From positions 186,001 to 250,000 of the forward strand of contig NZ_BMRC01000005.1 of the NCBI RefSeq assembly GCF_014648435.1: a stretch of 64,000 nt of DNA, in the 5' to 3' direction. How positions within the stretch are numbered: the stretch's first letter is position 1; each line of letters begins with the position of its first letter. A program made the position numbers and the translations under genes. A model generated the notes under the pieces. That model made no database searches, was not told the origin of the DNA, and was given only the letters and a program-made list of their open reading frames with translations. Source of the stretch: Nonomuraea spiralis. GTDB taxonomy: Bacteria > Actinomycetota > Actinomycetes > Streptosporangiales > Streptosporangiaceae. Below, one piece after another: positions 16,682 through 24,091 of the stretch.

Positions 16682-17538
16682 CACCCGGCGCTCCGCTCGT
16701 CGCGGGCATCGTCGCGGGCGTCGTCGCGGGCGTCGTCGAGCCGCCACTGTTCCAGCAGGCGCAGGAGCGCTCGCGAGGTCGCGTCCGGGGCGTCTAGGGT
16801 GACGACATGGCCCGCGCCGGGGACGACCTGCTCGAAGACGCCTTCCGCCCGTGCCCATCGCGGCATCGCCGCGGCGATGTTGCCCGCACGGTCCTCGGCC
16901 CCCCTGATCAACCCCAGGGGCACCGGCGTACGGTAGGCCGGGTCGGGCGAGACGAGCGAGACGGTCGCGCGCCAGACGTCCAGGAAAGCGGCTTTCGGCA
17001 TACGCCTGAACGTCGCCTCGATCCGCGCGACGGCCTCGGGCGAGACGGCGGAGGCGCGTGCCATGAGACCGGGCAGTCCGGCGGCCGGGATCAGCCTGAG
17101 CATGGGGACGGACAGGCCGAGCCCGAGGCGTTCGACGCCGCTCAGCGGGCCGGTGTTCCAGGTCGAGTCGAGGACGGCGAGCCCGCCGGCCCGTCCCGCG
17201 TGCTCGCGTACGAACGTCTGGGAGAGATTGCCCCCGAGCGAGTGCCCCACGAGCACGGGACGGTCGAGTTCGAGCTCGTCGAACAGGGCGGCCAGGTCGG
17301 CGAGCGCGCCGGCCGCCGTGAAGCGCGCGCCGGGGTGCAGCGCGGACTCGCCGTGTCCCCGCAGGTCCCACAGGACCGTACGGTGTCCTGCCCGCCCGAG
17401 GGCGTCGGCCTGGGCCTCGAACATCGTGTGGTCCATGCCGGCGCCGTGCGTGAACACCACCACCGGGCCGTCCCCGCCCCTGTCGGCGAATCGGAGCTCC
17501 GCGTCCGGACGGCGCAGATTGCCGGCTAGTTTCACCAT
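16681..17538 (-). CDS. Alpha/beta hydrolase
   Basis: A 285-residue alpha/beta-hydrolase-fold enzyme. The oxyanion region is FTHGAGMDH, the nucleophile Ser100 lies in GHSLGG, and the catalytic His is in GAGHVVTLDAP near the C-terminus. The last residues contain a DDAR motif three times in a row, encoded by a 12-bp tandem repeat, which looks like a slippage-made charged tail. There is no signal peptide, so it is a cytoplasmic esterase, epoxide hydrolase or similar; the substrate is unknown. It forms an operon with the GbsR-like gene. The sequence just before the start is AT-rich (TACTATATTC) and may be the promoter or operator. Confidence 0.82.
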   Translation of the reverse strand: MVKLAGNLRRPDAELRFADRGGDGPVVVFTHGAGMDHTMFEAQADALGRAGHRTVLWDLRGHGESALHPGARFTAAGALADLAALFDELELDRPVLVGHSLGGNLSQTFVREHAGRAGGLAVLDSTWNTGPLSGVERLGLGLSVPMLRLIPAAGLPGLMARASAVSPEAVARIEATFRRMPKAAFLDVWRATVSLVSPDPAYRTPVPLGLIRGAEDRAGNIAAAMPRWARAEGVFEQVVPGAGHVVTLDAPDATSRALLRLLEQWRLDDARDDARDDARDERSAG

Positions 17539-17592
17539 TCTCTGAATATAGTACGTTTTGTCCCGGCGGTGCTCGTCGGGCCGGGCGCGTAC

Positions 17593-17619
17593 GGGCCGGA
17601 GGTTCTCAGCCTCCGGCCC
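17593..17619 (-). terminator. Hairpin terminator after the DUF1062 gene
   Basis: GGGCCGGAGG, loop TTCTCAG, CCTCCGGCCC: a perfect 10-bp stem 24 bases beyond the stop of the DUF1062 gene. It separates that gene from the hydrolase/regulator operon, which runs in the same direction. Confidence 0.7.
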
Positions 17620-17642
17620 GCCCGACAGCGGCTACGTGCCCG

Positions 17643-18203
17643 CTAGTCGGCGGCGATCACCATGAAGGTGAACCCGGTGCTCGTCGGACGATGCAGCGGG
17701 ATCTCGCACTTGACCCGGCGTAGCACCTCGTTCCTGCTGAGGCCGAGTTCCCGCGCGATGAGCCGGTCCGGGCGCACCGGCACCGGATCCTGGAACGTGA
17801 CCTCCACCTGGACCGGCCACGCCTGGTCGAGCCAGGCCGACGGCGTGTCCAGCCGCCAGACCCCCTTCCAGTCGAGGGTGAAGCGGTTGCGCCGGGCGAG
17901 CAGCGGGTCCACCAGCCTGGACGCCACCAGCTCCGGATCGTTGGCGTGGTAGCCGTCGAGCTCGACCGGATCGAAGGACCTGACCGGCGCCCGATCGTGC
18001 AGGGTGAGCTTGCTCGTACGGTCGCAGGACACGCAGCGGACCAGCAGCCACACGTCCAGCAGCTTGCCGTTGGCGTTGACGCGGAACCTGCCCTCGCCGA
18101 CGGTGGCGGACCGCGACCGGCAGTCCACGCACCGCAGCGACAGCAGCGGCAGCCCGGTCCGGCGGACGACCCAGGGCAGCACGATATGAGGTTGTGAAGA
18201 CAT
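17643..18203 (-). CDS. DUF1062 family protein
   Basis: A 186-residue protein with two CxxC pairs (RCVDCRS and RCVSCDR), which probably bind zinc, in the first 65 residues. It then has KLTLHDRAPVRSFDP, LARRNRFTLDWKGVWRLDTP and a C-terminal VKCEIPLHRPTSTGFTFMV, a pattern I associate with DUF1062. Biochemical function is unknown. It is probably monocistronic: a terminator follows it, and an unusual spaced inverted repeat lies upstream. Confidence 0.75.
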   Translation of the reverse strand: MSSQPHIVLPWVVRRTGLPLLSLRCVDCRSRSATVGEGRFRVNANGKLLDVWLLVRCVSCDRTSKLTLHDRAPVRSFDPVELDGYHANDPELVASRLVDPLLARRNRFTLDWKGVWRLDTPSAWLDQAWPVQVEVTFQDPVPVRPDRLIARELGLSRNEVLRRVKCEIPLHRPTSTGFTFMVIAAD

Positions 18204-18212
18204 GATCTCTCT

Positions 18213-18334
18213 AGACCTGACACGAGACCGATTACGCGCGGCCTCAAACGCTGTATGACCGGGCGCACGCGGGCAGCCCGGCGGAACCGGCGGCGACGCC
18301 GGTCTGAAGGTGAACGGAAGAAAGTGTCAGGTCT
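18213..18334. repeat. 11-bp inverted repeat pair in the spacer before DUF1062
   Basis: The 281-base spacer between the DUF1062 start and the sulfatase stop has no gene. It holds AGACCTGACAC at 18213-18223 and its exact reverse complement GTGTCAGGTCT at 18324-18334, about 100 bases apart, and a direct repeat GGTCTGAAG at 18301 and 18330. Such spacing could let a regulator loop DNA, or mark the ends of a small excised element. Confidence 0.5.
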
Positions 18335-18484
18335 GAAGAGCAGGCGGGGTCACGCGGGTATGTCCTCTGTCCTCACTGCGATGGGCGGCAGACAATCTAG
18401 GGGAACGCGAAAGGGACGTTCAACCGGTTTTCCCGCGCCACGAGACCGTCGCCGCGCCGTCGTCGCGGCGTCGCCGCCGGGACG

Positions 18485-20515
18485 TCAGGGCAGGGTGAGG
18501 GGGAAGGTCGGCTCGAAGGACTCCAGCAGGGCGTTCAGGTCGGAGATCGGCTTGATCGTCCCCTGGAGGACGGTCAGGTCGGCGGGGCCGAGGTCCTTCG
18601 GGGCGGTGCCGAGGGTCCAGGCGTTGACGCCGGCGCGGGTCATGCGGTAGACGGCGCTCGGCGGGTCGTCCCGGGTGGCCGCCGGGCTGAGCTGCGTGCA
18701 GACCAGCACACCGTTGCGTACCCGCAGGTCGAGGTCGGCGTCGCCGCCCTCGACCGTCGGGTCGTCGGTGACGTGGATCTGGATGAACGGCGGCTGCGGC
18801 ACCTTGGCGGCGGCGGGACCGTCGAGCCGGATGCCCATGTAGTCGAAGACCATGTCCAGCGGCATCGCGTCGATCACGTCGGGGCTGATGATCGAGTGCG
18901 CCTTGGCTTTCTCCTTCTCCTTCTTCTTCCCCTTGGGCGCGGGGACGGGACGCACGCGCAACTCCCACGCCGCCGCGAGGTAGTAGTTGCGCCAGGGGCC
19001 GCTCTCGGCCTGGTAGCCGAGCTGCTCCAGGAAGGCGGCCTCCAGCAGTCGGGCGTCCTCGTAGTGCGGGTCGGCGAAGACGACATGGCTGAGCATCTCG
19101 ACCGCCCACCGGTAGTCCTCGACCGTCGCCGCCTTGTTCTCCCAGATGACCTCGGCCCGCTTCACCACCGTCAGCGCGTCGCCCATCGCGTCCACGTACC
19201 GGCGGGCGACCTTCTCCGGCGGCAGCGTGTGCAGGTGGGCGGCGTTGCCGTCGTACCAGCCGAGGTAGCGCTGGTAGACGGCCTTCAGGTCGTGGTTGAC
19301 GGTGCCGTAGTAGCCGTGGTTGTACCACTGCTTGCCCAGGCTGTCGGGAAGCTGGAGGTCCTCGGCGATCTCGATCATGGTGTAGCCCTTGTTGGCCAGC
19401 CGCAACGCCTGGTCGTGCAGGAAGCGGTACATGTCGGCCTGGCTGGTGAGGAAGTCCACGATCTCGGTGCCGCTGTCGCCGGCCGAGCGGGGCCAGAAGT
19501 GGCTGGCGAACAGGTACTTGGCGTCCTGGCCGTACAGGTCGATCGTGGCGCGCAGGTAGTTCGACCAGACCTTGGCGTCACGTACCTGGGCGCCGCGCAG
19601 GCTGTAGAGGTTGTGCAGGGTCGGGGTGGCGTTCTCCGCCATGCACAGCGCCTGGTAGGCGGGGATGTAGAAGTTCATCTCGGCCGGCGCCTCGGTGCCC
19701 GGGGTGAGCTGGAAGGTGATCTCCAGCGGCCCCACGGGAATGGTCAGGCCGTCGAGGGAGGAGTCGATGGTGCAGGTGGGCGTCAGCAGGCTGACGGTGC
19801 CGCCCACCGGGACCGCCTTGCCCAGACCGGCGTCCACCTGGCCCTTCTCGCCCCGTGGCAGCAGCGCGCCGTACATGAACTCCGCCCGCCGTGACATGGC
19901 GTTGCCGGCGTAGACGTTCTCGCTGACGGCGTGCTCGATGAACCCCTCCGGGGCGAAGATCTTCGCGTAGGCCAGCTCGTCGTCGTCACGGAACAGGCCG
20001 CGTACGCCGCCGTAGTGGTCGACGTGGCAGTGGGTGTGGATCACGGCCGCGATGCGCTTGGACTGGCCTCGGTACGAGCGGTACACCTGCATGGCGGAGG
20101 CGGCGGTCTCCATGCAGCCGAGCGGGTCGACCACCACGATGTCGTCGGTCCCGGCCGCTTCCAGGAAGCTGATGTTGGCCAGGTCGCCCCCGCGGATCTG
20201 GTACACCCGGCCCGGTACGACCTCGTACAGGCCGCAGTTCATGTTGAGTTGCGCGTTGCGGTACAGGCTCGGGTTGACCGTGTACGGGCGGGTTTCGGGA
20301 GCCTCCAGGAAGGCGTACGGGCGCAGGCTCCAGACCGGGACCTCGCTGCCCGGCTTGTCCACCTGGTAGGAGGCGTCGAAGTCCACCTTCTGGTCCGGGC
20401 CGGCCAAGGCCCACTCGGGGTCGCTCTTCTGGTCCGGGATGGTCCGGGCGACGGCCTCGTTGAGCAGCCGGGTCAGCTCGGTCGGGGGCTGGGGATCTCT
20501 GCCGGGAATGGCCAT
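18485..20515 (-). CDS. Alkyl sulfatase (BDS1/SdsA1-type metallo-beta-lactamase fold)
   Basis: A 676-residue enzyme of the alkyl-sulfatase family, which hydrolyses sulfate esters such as SDS-type surfactants. The N-terminal half is a metallo-beta-lactamase domain with the dizinc motif THCHVDHYGG (usually THSHVDHFGG), plus ENVYAGNAMSRRAEFMYG and SHFWPRSAG. Next comes an alkyl-sulfatase dimerisation domain (KGYTMIEIAEDLQLPDSL, YYGTVNHDLKAVYQRYLGWYDGNAAHL) and a C-terminal SCP2-like substrate-binding domain. A Lys/Glu-rich insert (APKGKKKEKEKAKAH) links the last two domains and is unusual. The start MAIPGRDP has CGGAAAG ahead. No signal peptide is visible. Confidence 0.87.
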   Translation of the reverse strand: MAIPGRDPQPPTELTRLLNEAVARTIPDQKSDPEWALAGPDQKVDFDASYQVDKPGSEVPVWSLRPYAFLEAPETRPYTVNPSLYRNAQLNMNCGLYEVVPGRVYQIRGGDLANISFLEAAGTDDIVVVDPLGCMETAASAMQVYRSYRGQSKRIAAVIHTHCHVDHYGGVRGLFRDDDELAYAKIFAPEGFIEHAVSENVYAGNAMSRRAEFMYGALLPRGEKGQVDAGLGKAVPVGGTVSLLTPTCTIDSSLDGLTIPVGPLEITFQLTPGTEAPAEMNFYIPAYQALCMAENATPTLHNLYSLRGAQVRDAKVWSNYLRATIDLYGQDAKYLFASHFWPRSAGDSGTEIVDFLTSQADMYRFLHDQALRLANKGYTMIEIAEDLQLPDSLGKQWYNHGYYGTVNHDLKAVYQRYLGWYDGNAAHLHTLPPEKVARRYVDAMGDALTVVKRAEVIWENKAATVEDYRWAVEMLSHVVFADPHYEDARLLEAAFLEQLGYQAESGPWRNYYLAAAWELRVRPVPAPKGKKKEKEKAKAHSIISPDVIDAMPLDMVFDYMGIRLDGPAAAKVPQPPFIQIHVTDDPTVEGGDADLDLRVRNGVLVCTQLSPAATRDDPPSAVYRMTRAGVNAWTLGTAPKDLGPADLTVLQGTIKPISDLNALLESFEPTFPLTLP

Positions 20516-20654
20516 GATCGTGCTTTCCGTCTGGGGTGAGCGGACGCGCGGCCGGTCCGCGGGTCCCCCAGCATCCACCCGCCCCCGCCCGCCGTCACCG
20601 GGCCGACGGCGTCCACAACCGGCCACGTCCGGTTCGGGCCCTCCCTGCTTCCGT

Positions 20655-21104
20655 CTACTTGCGTTCGGCGGGGTGGAAGTCGTAGGGCTTGGAGTCGTAC
20701 ACGTAGTAGACGCAGTCGGCGCCCGGTGCGCACTTGCCCCAGTGCACGGCCTTCGACGGGTAGTACAGGTAGTCGCCCGCGCCGACCCGGTATGTCTTTC
20801 GCCCCTTGACGTGCCACAACATGACCCCGGAGACCCCGACGACGTGCTCGGGGCTGGTGTGCCAGTGCGGCGGGAAGGGGGTGCCGGCCTTCAGGGTGAA
20901 CATGGCCTCCGAGGCCCCGGTCCTCGGGTCACCCTTCAGCTGTACGAACGTGCATCCCTCAAGCCCTTCGCAGGGCGAGCCTCCTTCCTTGTGGCTGTGG
21001 TAGACGGTCTGGTCGGGGCGCGAGTCGGCGTACGAACCGGCCGTTCCGAGTGTCATGAGGGCCACCGTGCCGGCCAGGCCGGCCAGGATCATCTTCTTGA
21101 GCAT
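20655..21104 (-). CDS. Secreted cupin-domain protein
   Basis: A 149-residue protein with a signal peptide (LKKMILAGLAGTVALMTLGTAGSYA) followed by a single cupin barrel. The metal-binding motif is HWHTSPEH, with a further His in KAVHWGK; paired cysteines (SPCEGLEGC, KCAPGADC) may form disulfides in the exported protein. The start MLKK is preceded by GGAGA. The role is unknown; similar exported cupins are often linked to stress or small-molecule binding. Two copies of a 14-bp operator flank its promoter. Confidence 0.75.
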   Translation of the reverse strand: MLKKMILAGLAGTVALMTLGTAGSYADSRPDQTVYHSHKEGGSPCEGLEGCTFVQLKGDPRTGASEAMFTLKAGTPFPPHWHTSPEHVVGVSGVMLWHVKGRKTYRVGAGDYLYYPSKAVHWGKCAPGADCVYYVYDSKPYDFHPAERK

Positions 21105-21132
21105 GGGCGATCTCCTGCCGCGAGACATTAAG

Positions 21133-21179
21133 CGGACCGCAGTCCGAGTAGAGTCCTCAAGTTAACGGACTGCGGTCCG
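21133..21179. promoter_or_regulatory. Paired TetR-type operators before the cupin gene
   Basis: CGGACCGCAGTCCG (21133-21146) and its exact reverse complement CGGACTGCGGTCCG (21166-21179) stand 33 bases apart. Each is itself palindromic at 12 of 14 positions, typical of TetR-family sites. They cover the region 30-75 bases upstream of the cupin ATG. No TetR gene lies immediately beside them; the nearest in the window is over 4 kb away. Confidence 0.65.
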
Positions 21180-21208
21180 ATTGGTCAAGCGCCGATCGCC
21201 CGGCCGGG

Positions 21209-21610
21209 TCAGGCGACGGCGGTGCCCTCAAGTTCGACCATCAGGCCGGGGATCGCCAGCCGGGTCACCCCGAGCATCGTGGTGGACGGCGCCACCCCGG
21301 CCGCGCCCAGCCGGGCCGCCAGCACGCCGTAGTGCTCGAAGAGCCGGTCGACGTCGGTGGTGTAGACGTTCAGCCGGACGAGGTCCGCGAGGGACATGCC
21401 GGCCTCGCCGAGCACCGCCTCCAGGTTGTCGAGGCTCAGCGCCAGCTGTGCCGCCATGTCATCGGCGTGCTGGGGCTTGCCCTCGCCGCTCATCGCGGTC
21501 TGCCCGGAGCAGTACAGGGTCCGGGTGTTCCCGGAGACGAGTTCGCCCTGGTTGTAGCCCATCTCCACCGACCATGCCCACGGGTTGACCGCCGTTCGCT
21601 CCATTGCCAT
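21209..21610 (-). CDS. RidA/YjgF/YER057c/UK114 family protein
   Basis: A 133-residue member of the Rid family, trimeric enamine/imine deaminases and relatives. Visible landmarks are YCSGQTAMSGEGKPQH, LSLDNLEAVLGEAGMSLADLVRLNVYTTDVD and STTMLGVTRLAIPGLMVELEGTAV. The canonical C-terminal stretch 'PAR..V....LP....VEIE' here carries TMLGVTRLAIPG, without the Arg that binds substrate in RidA proper, so another subgroup is likely. The first ATG has GGAG 6 bases ahead; a second in-frame ATG lies two codons later. It is divergent from the WYL regulator, which probably controls it through the palindrome between them. Confidence 0.82.
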   Translation of the reverse strand: MAMERTAVNPWAWSVEMGYNQGELVSGNTRTLYCSGQTAMSGEGKPQHADDMAAQLALSLDNLEAVLGEAGMSLADLVRLNVYTTDVDRLFEHYGVLAARLGAAGVAPSTTMLGVTRLAIPGLMVELEGTAVA

Positions 21611-21695
21611 ATCAGCTCCGTTCGAATAGTCGACATCAGGACGTCCGACGGCTCGATGACCGCCGTCGTCGTCATGTGGACAAGCCTCCCGGCAA

Positions 21696-21714
21696 ATCAC
21701 GACATCTTGTGTCG
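21696..21714. promoter_or_regulatory. Operator between ridA-like and WYL regulator genes
   Basis: CACGACA, spacer TCTTG, TGTCGTG: a perfect 7-bp inverted repeat in the 126-base divergent spacer, 22 bases before the WYL start and 85 before the Rid start. It is the natural binding site for the WYL regulator acting on both promoters. Confidence 0.6.
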
Positions 21715-21736
21715 TGTATGCCTTTAGGGTTTTCGT

Positions 21737-22723
21737 ATGCGTGCCGACCGGTTGGTGTCCCTGGTGTTGCTGCTGCGGCAGCACGGCCGGTTGTCCGCGG
21801 CGGCCCTGGCCCGCGAGCTGGAGGTGTCCACCCGTACCGTGCTGCGCGACATCGAGGCACTGTCCGCGGCGGGCGTCCCGGTCTACGCCGAACGCGGACG
21901 GCACGGCGGGTTCGCGTTGTTGCCCGGCTTCCGTACCGAGCTGACCGGGCTGAACCACGACGAGGCCCTGGCCCTGCTGGTCGCCGGATCGCGGCGCGGC
22001 GCGCAGGCGTTCGGGCTCGGCTCGGCCCTGGCCTCGGCGATGCTCAAGGTGGTCGACGCGCTCCCCGACAGCTACCGGAACACCGCGGCCGGCGCGGCCG
22101 GGCGGTTGCTCATCGACCCGGAGACCGATCTCCTCTCGCGCCGGCTGGTGGACGAGGAGGTGCCTGACGCCGTCGCGGCCGAGGTCCTGCGCGCGGTGTT
22201 CGCCGGACACCGGCTGCGCATCCGGTACGCGGCCCTCGACCAGGCCCCGCAGTGGCGCACGGTGGACCCGATCGGCCTGGTCACCGTACGGGACCGGGGC
22301 TACCTGCTGGCCACGAGGTCCGGCGAGGACCGCACCTACCGGCTGTCGCGGATCTCCGCCGCCGAGGAGCTTCCCGAACCCGCGCAGCGACCGGACCGGG
22401 TCGATCTGGACCGCGCCTGGCAGGAACGCGGCACCCGCTTCCGGGCCGGTGGCGACCAGGTCACCGTCCTGGTGCGGATGGACCCGGCGCGGCGGGAGGA
22501 ACTGGTGGGCACCGCGCTGACCGTCCTCGCCGAGGAGAGCGACCCGGACGGCCGGCTGCGCCTGGAGCTGACCTTCCAGGACGCGCGGCACGCCGAATGG
22601 GCGCTGTGGCAGCTCGGCATGGGCGCGGAAGCCCTGTCCCCGCAGTGGTTGCGCACCTCCCTGCGCGACCGCGCCGCCGCCCTCGCCGCCCGGTACGGAG
22701 TGCCCGACGATTCAAGTGGATGA
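21737..22723 (+). CDS. YafY-type transcriptional regulator (HTH_11 + WYL)
   Basis: A 328-residue regulator. The N-terminal winged HTH (RLVSLVLLLRQHGRLSAAALARELEVSTRTVLRDIEALSAAGVPVYAERGRHGGFAL) is of the DeoR/HTH_11 type. A WYL domain follows (about 150-225: LRIRYAALDQAPQWRTVDPIGLVTVRDRGYLLATRSGEDRTYRLSRI), then a WCX-like C-terminal domain. WYL domains sense nucleic acid fragments or small ligands. It is divergent from the Rid-family gene with a palindrome between them, which suggests local control and autoregulation. Confidence 0.85.
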   Translation: MRADRLVSLVLLLRQHGRLSAAALARELEVSTRTVLRDIEALSAAGVPVYAERGRHGGFALLPGFRTELTGLNHDEALALLVAGSRRGAQAFGLGSALASAMLKVVDALPDSYRNTAAGAAGRLLIDPETDLLSRRLVDEEVPDAVAAEVLRAVFAGHRLRIRYAALDQAPQWRTVDPIGLVTVRDRGYLLATRSGEDRTYRLSRISAAEELPEPAQRPDRVDLDRAWQERGTRFRAGGDQVTVLVRMDPARREELVGTALTVLAEESDPDGRLRLELTFQDARHAEWALWQLGMGAEALSPQWLRTSLRDRAAALAARYGVPDDSSG

Positions 22724-22772
22724 CGATCTTCCGGTTAAGCTGGAACGGGACGTTCTGCTCAGGAGGTTCGTG

Positions 22773-23582
22773 ATGATCGTGGTGACGGGCGCGACGGGTA
22801 CGATCGGGCGTGCGCTGATCGGGGAACTGGGTGGCGCGGCGCGGGCCGTCGTGCGGCGTGCGGACCAGGGCGAGGACCTGGGCGAGGACCTGGGCTGCGA
22901 CTACGTGGTCGGCGACCTGGAGCGGCCGGAGAGCATTCCGGTCGAGCCGGGCGACAGGCTCTTTCTCAACAGCGCGCAGTGGCCGGGCTTCGTGGCGGCC
23001 CACCGGGCGGTCGTCGATCACGCGGCGGCCGCGGGCGCGGCGCAGGTGGTGACCGTCTCCGTACGCGGTGTGACGTCGGGCAGCCTGCTCGGATTCGGCA
23101 TGCACGGACGGGTCGACGACCATCTCAAGGCGTCGGGGGTGCCGTGGTCGATCCTGGCGCCCGTCGGCTTCATGCAGAACCTCGCGGGCGACGTCGACGA
23201 GGAGGGACGCATCTTCGGCTCGTACGGCAGGGGCAGGGTCGGCTACATCGACGCGCGTGACATCGCGGCGGTGGCGGCCGTGCTGCTCACGCGTCCCGTG
23301 GGGGCCGACGCCACGTACGAGCTCACCGGGCCGGCGGCCTACACCCATGACGAGATCGCCGCCGAGCTCACCCGCGCGTCCGGCCGGACCGTACGGTATG
23401 TGGACCTGCCGGTCGAGGAGGCCGCCGCGCGCCTGGAGAAGCGCGGCATGCCCGCCCCCGCCGCCCGTGACCTGGCCGAGCTCATGGCGCAGATCGGGGA
23501 CGGACGCTGGGCGAGCACGACCACGACCGTGTCCGACCTCCTGGGCCGCCGGCCACGGTCGCTGCGGGAATTCCTCGGGTAG
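22773..23582 (+). CDS. NmrA-like NAD(P)-binding protein
   Basis: A 269-residue Rossmann-fold protein of the atypical SDR group. The dinucleotide loop is VTGATGTIGRALIGEL, followed by a short domain with VVGDLERPESI and PWSILAPVGFMQNLAGD, matching NmrA/YtfG-type quinone reductase or redox sensor proteins. AGGAGG lies 6 bases before the ATG; a GTG one codon earlier is less well placed. It follows the WYL gene in the same direction with a 49-base gap, so it may be its target or simply a neighbour. Confidence 0.82.
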   Translation: MIVVTGATGTIGRALIGELGGAARAVVRRADQGEDLGEDLGCDYVVGDLERPESIPVEPGDRLFLNSAQWPGFVAAHRAVVDHAAAAGAAQVVTVSVRGVTSGSLLGFGMHGRVDDHLKASGVPWSILAPVGFMQNLAGDVDEEGRIFGSYGRGRVGYIDARDIAAVAAVLLTRPVGADATYELTGPAAYTHDEIAAELTRASGRTVRYVDLPVEEAAARLEKRGMPAPAARDLAELMAQIGDGRWASTTTTVSDLLGRRPRSLREFLG

Positions 23583-23630
23583 GGCCTGTCTCGACGTCCT
23601 GGGCATTCGATCTTGTGGCAGGATCGCGGG

Positions 23631-24041
23631 ATGTTGCGACTCACCGACTTCATCATCGACTGCCCGGATGCGATGAAACTGGCCGCCTTCTACTCCGAGG
23701 TGACGGGTCGCCCGATCAAGGAGGGCAGCCACGAGAACTGGGCCGGTATCCAGTTCGGCGAGATCGAGCTGGCCTTCAACCCGGTGGAGGACTACCGCGC
23801 CCCGCAGTGGCCCGACAGCGAGCATCCCAAGCAGTTCCACCTCGACTTCGAGGTCGACGACGTCGAGGCCGAGCAGAGCCGCGTCCTGGCCCTCGGCGCG
23901 TCCCTGAAGCAGGACTCCATCGGCCCCAACGGCTACGGCTGGCGCGTCTACACCGACCCCGTCGGCCACCCCTTCTGCCTCTGCCGCAACAAGGGTGTCG
24001 TCTGGACCGATCAGGGCCTCATCTGGCCCAAGCGCGGCTAG
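23631..24041 (+). CDS. VOC family (glyoxalase/bleomycin-resistance fold) protein
   Basis: A 136-residue protein made of two beta-alpha-beta-beta-beta units: LTDFIIDCPDAMKLAAFYSEVTGRP with IELAFNPVEDY, then FHLDFEVDDVEAEQSRVLALGA with WRVYTDPVGHPFCLCRNKG. Possible metal ligands are His and Glu residues at the strand ends (HLDFEV, DPVGHPFCL). This subgroup is common in actinomycetes and usually has no assigned substrate. GGCAGG lies 8 bases ahead of the ATG. It ends facing the epimerase gene with a terminator hairpin between them. Confidence 0.85.
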   Translation: MLRLTDFIIDCPDAMKLAAFYSEVTGRPIKEGSHENWAGIQFGEIELAFNPVEDYRAPQWPDSEHPKQFHLDFEVDDVEAEQSRVLALGASLKQDSIGPNGYGWRVYTDPVGHPFCLCRNKGVVWTDQGLIWPKRG

Positions 24042-24059
24042 GACGCCGAGCGGGCGGGT

Positions 24060-24085
24060 GCCGTCCGGCGGAGAGGGCGGACGGC
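24060..24085. terminator. Bidirectional terminator between convergent genes
   Basis: GCCGTCCG, loop of 10 bases, CGGACGGC: a perfect 8-bp stem in the 50-base gap between the VOC gene (plus) and the epimerase gene (minus). Confidence 0.55.
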
Positions 24086-24091
24086 CGCGGC

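Noticed and set aside
16244-17371. 375-codon frame fusing the GbsR-like regulator to upstream sequence
   Set aside because: The upstream part is antisense-like Arg-rich sequence in a different frame from the alpha/beta hydrolase; the true start is at the TGATG overlap.
18255-18650. 131-codon plus-strand frame in the DUF1062/sulfatase spacer
   Set aside because: Basic low-complexity sequence, no ribosome site, and it overlaps the end of the sulfatase gene in antisense.
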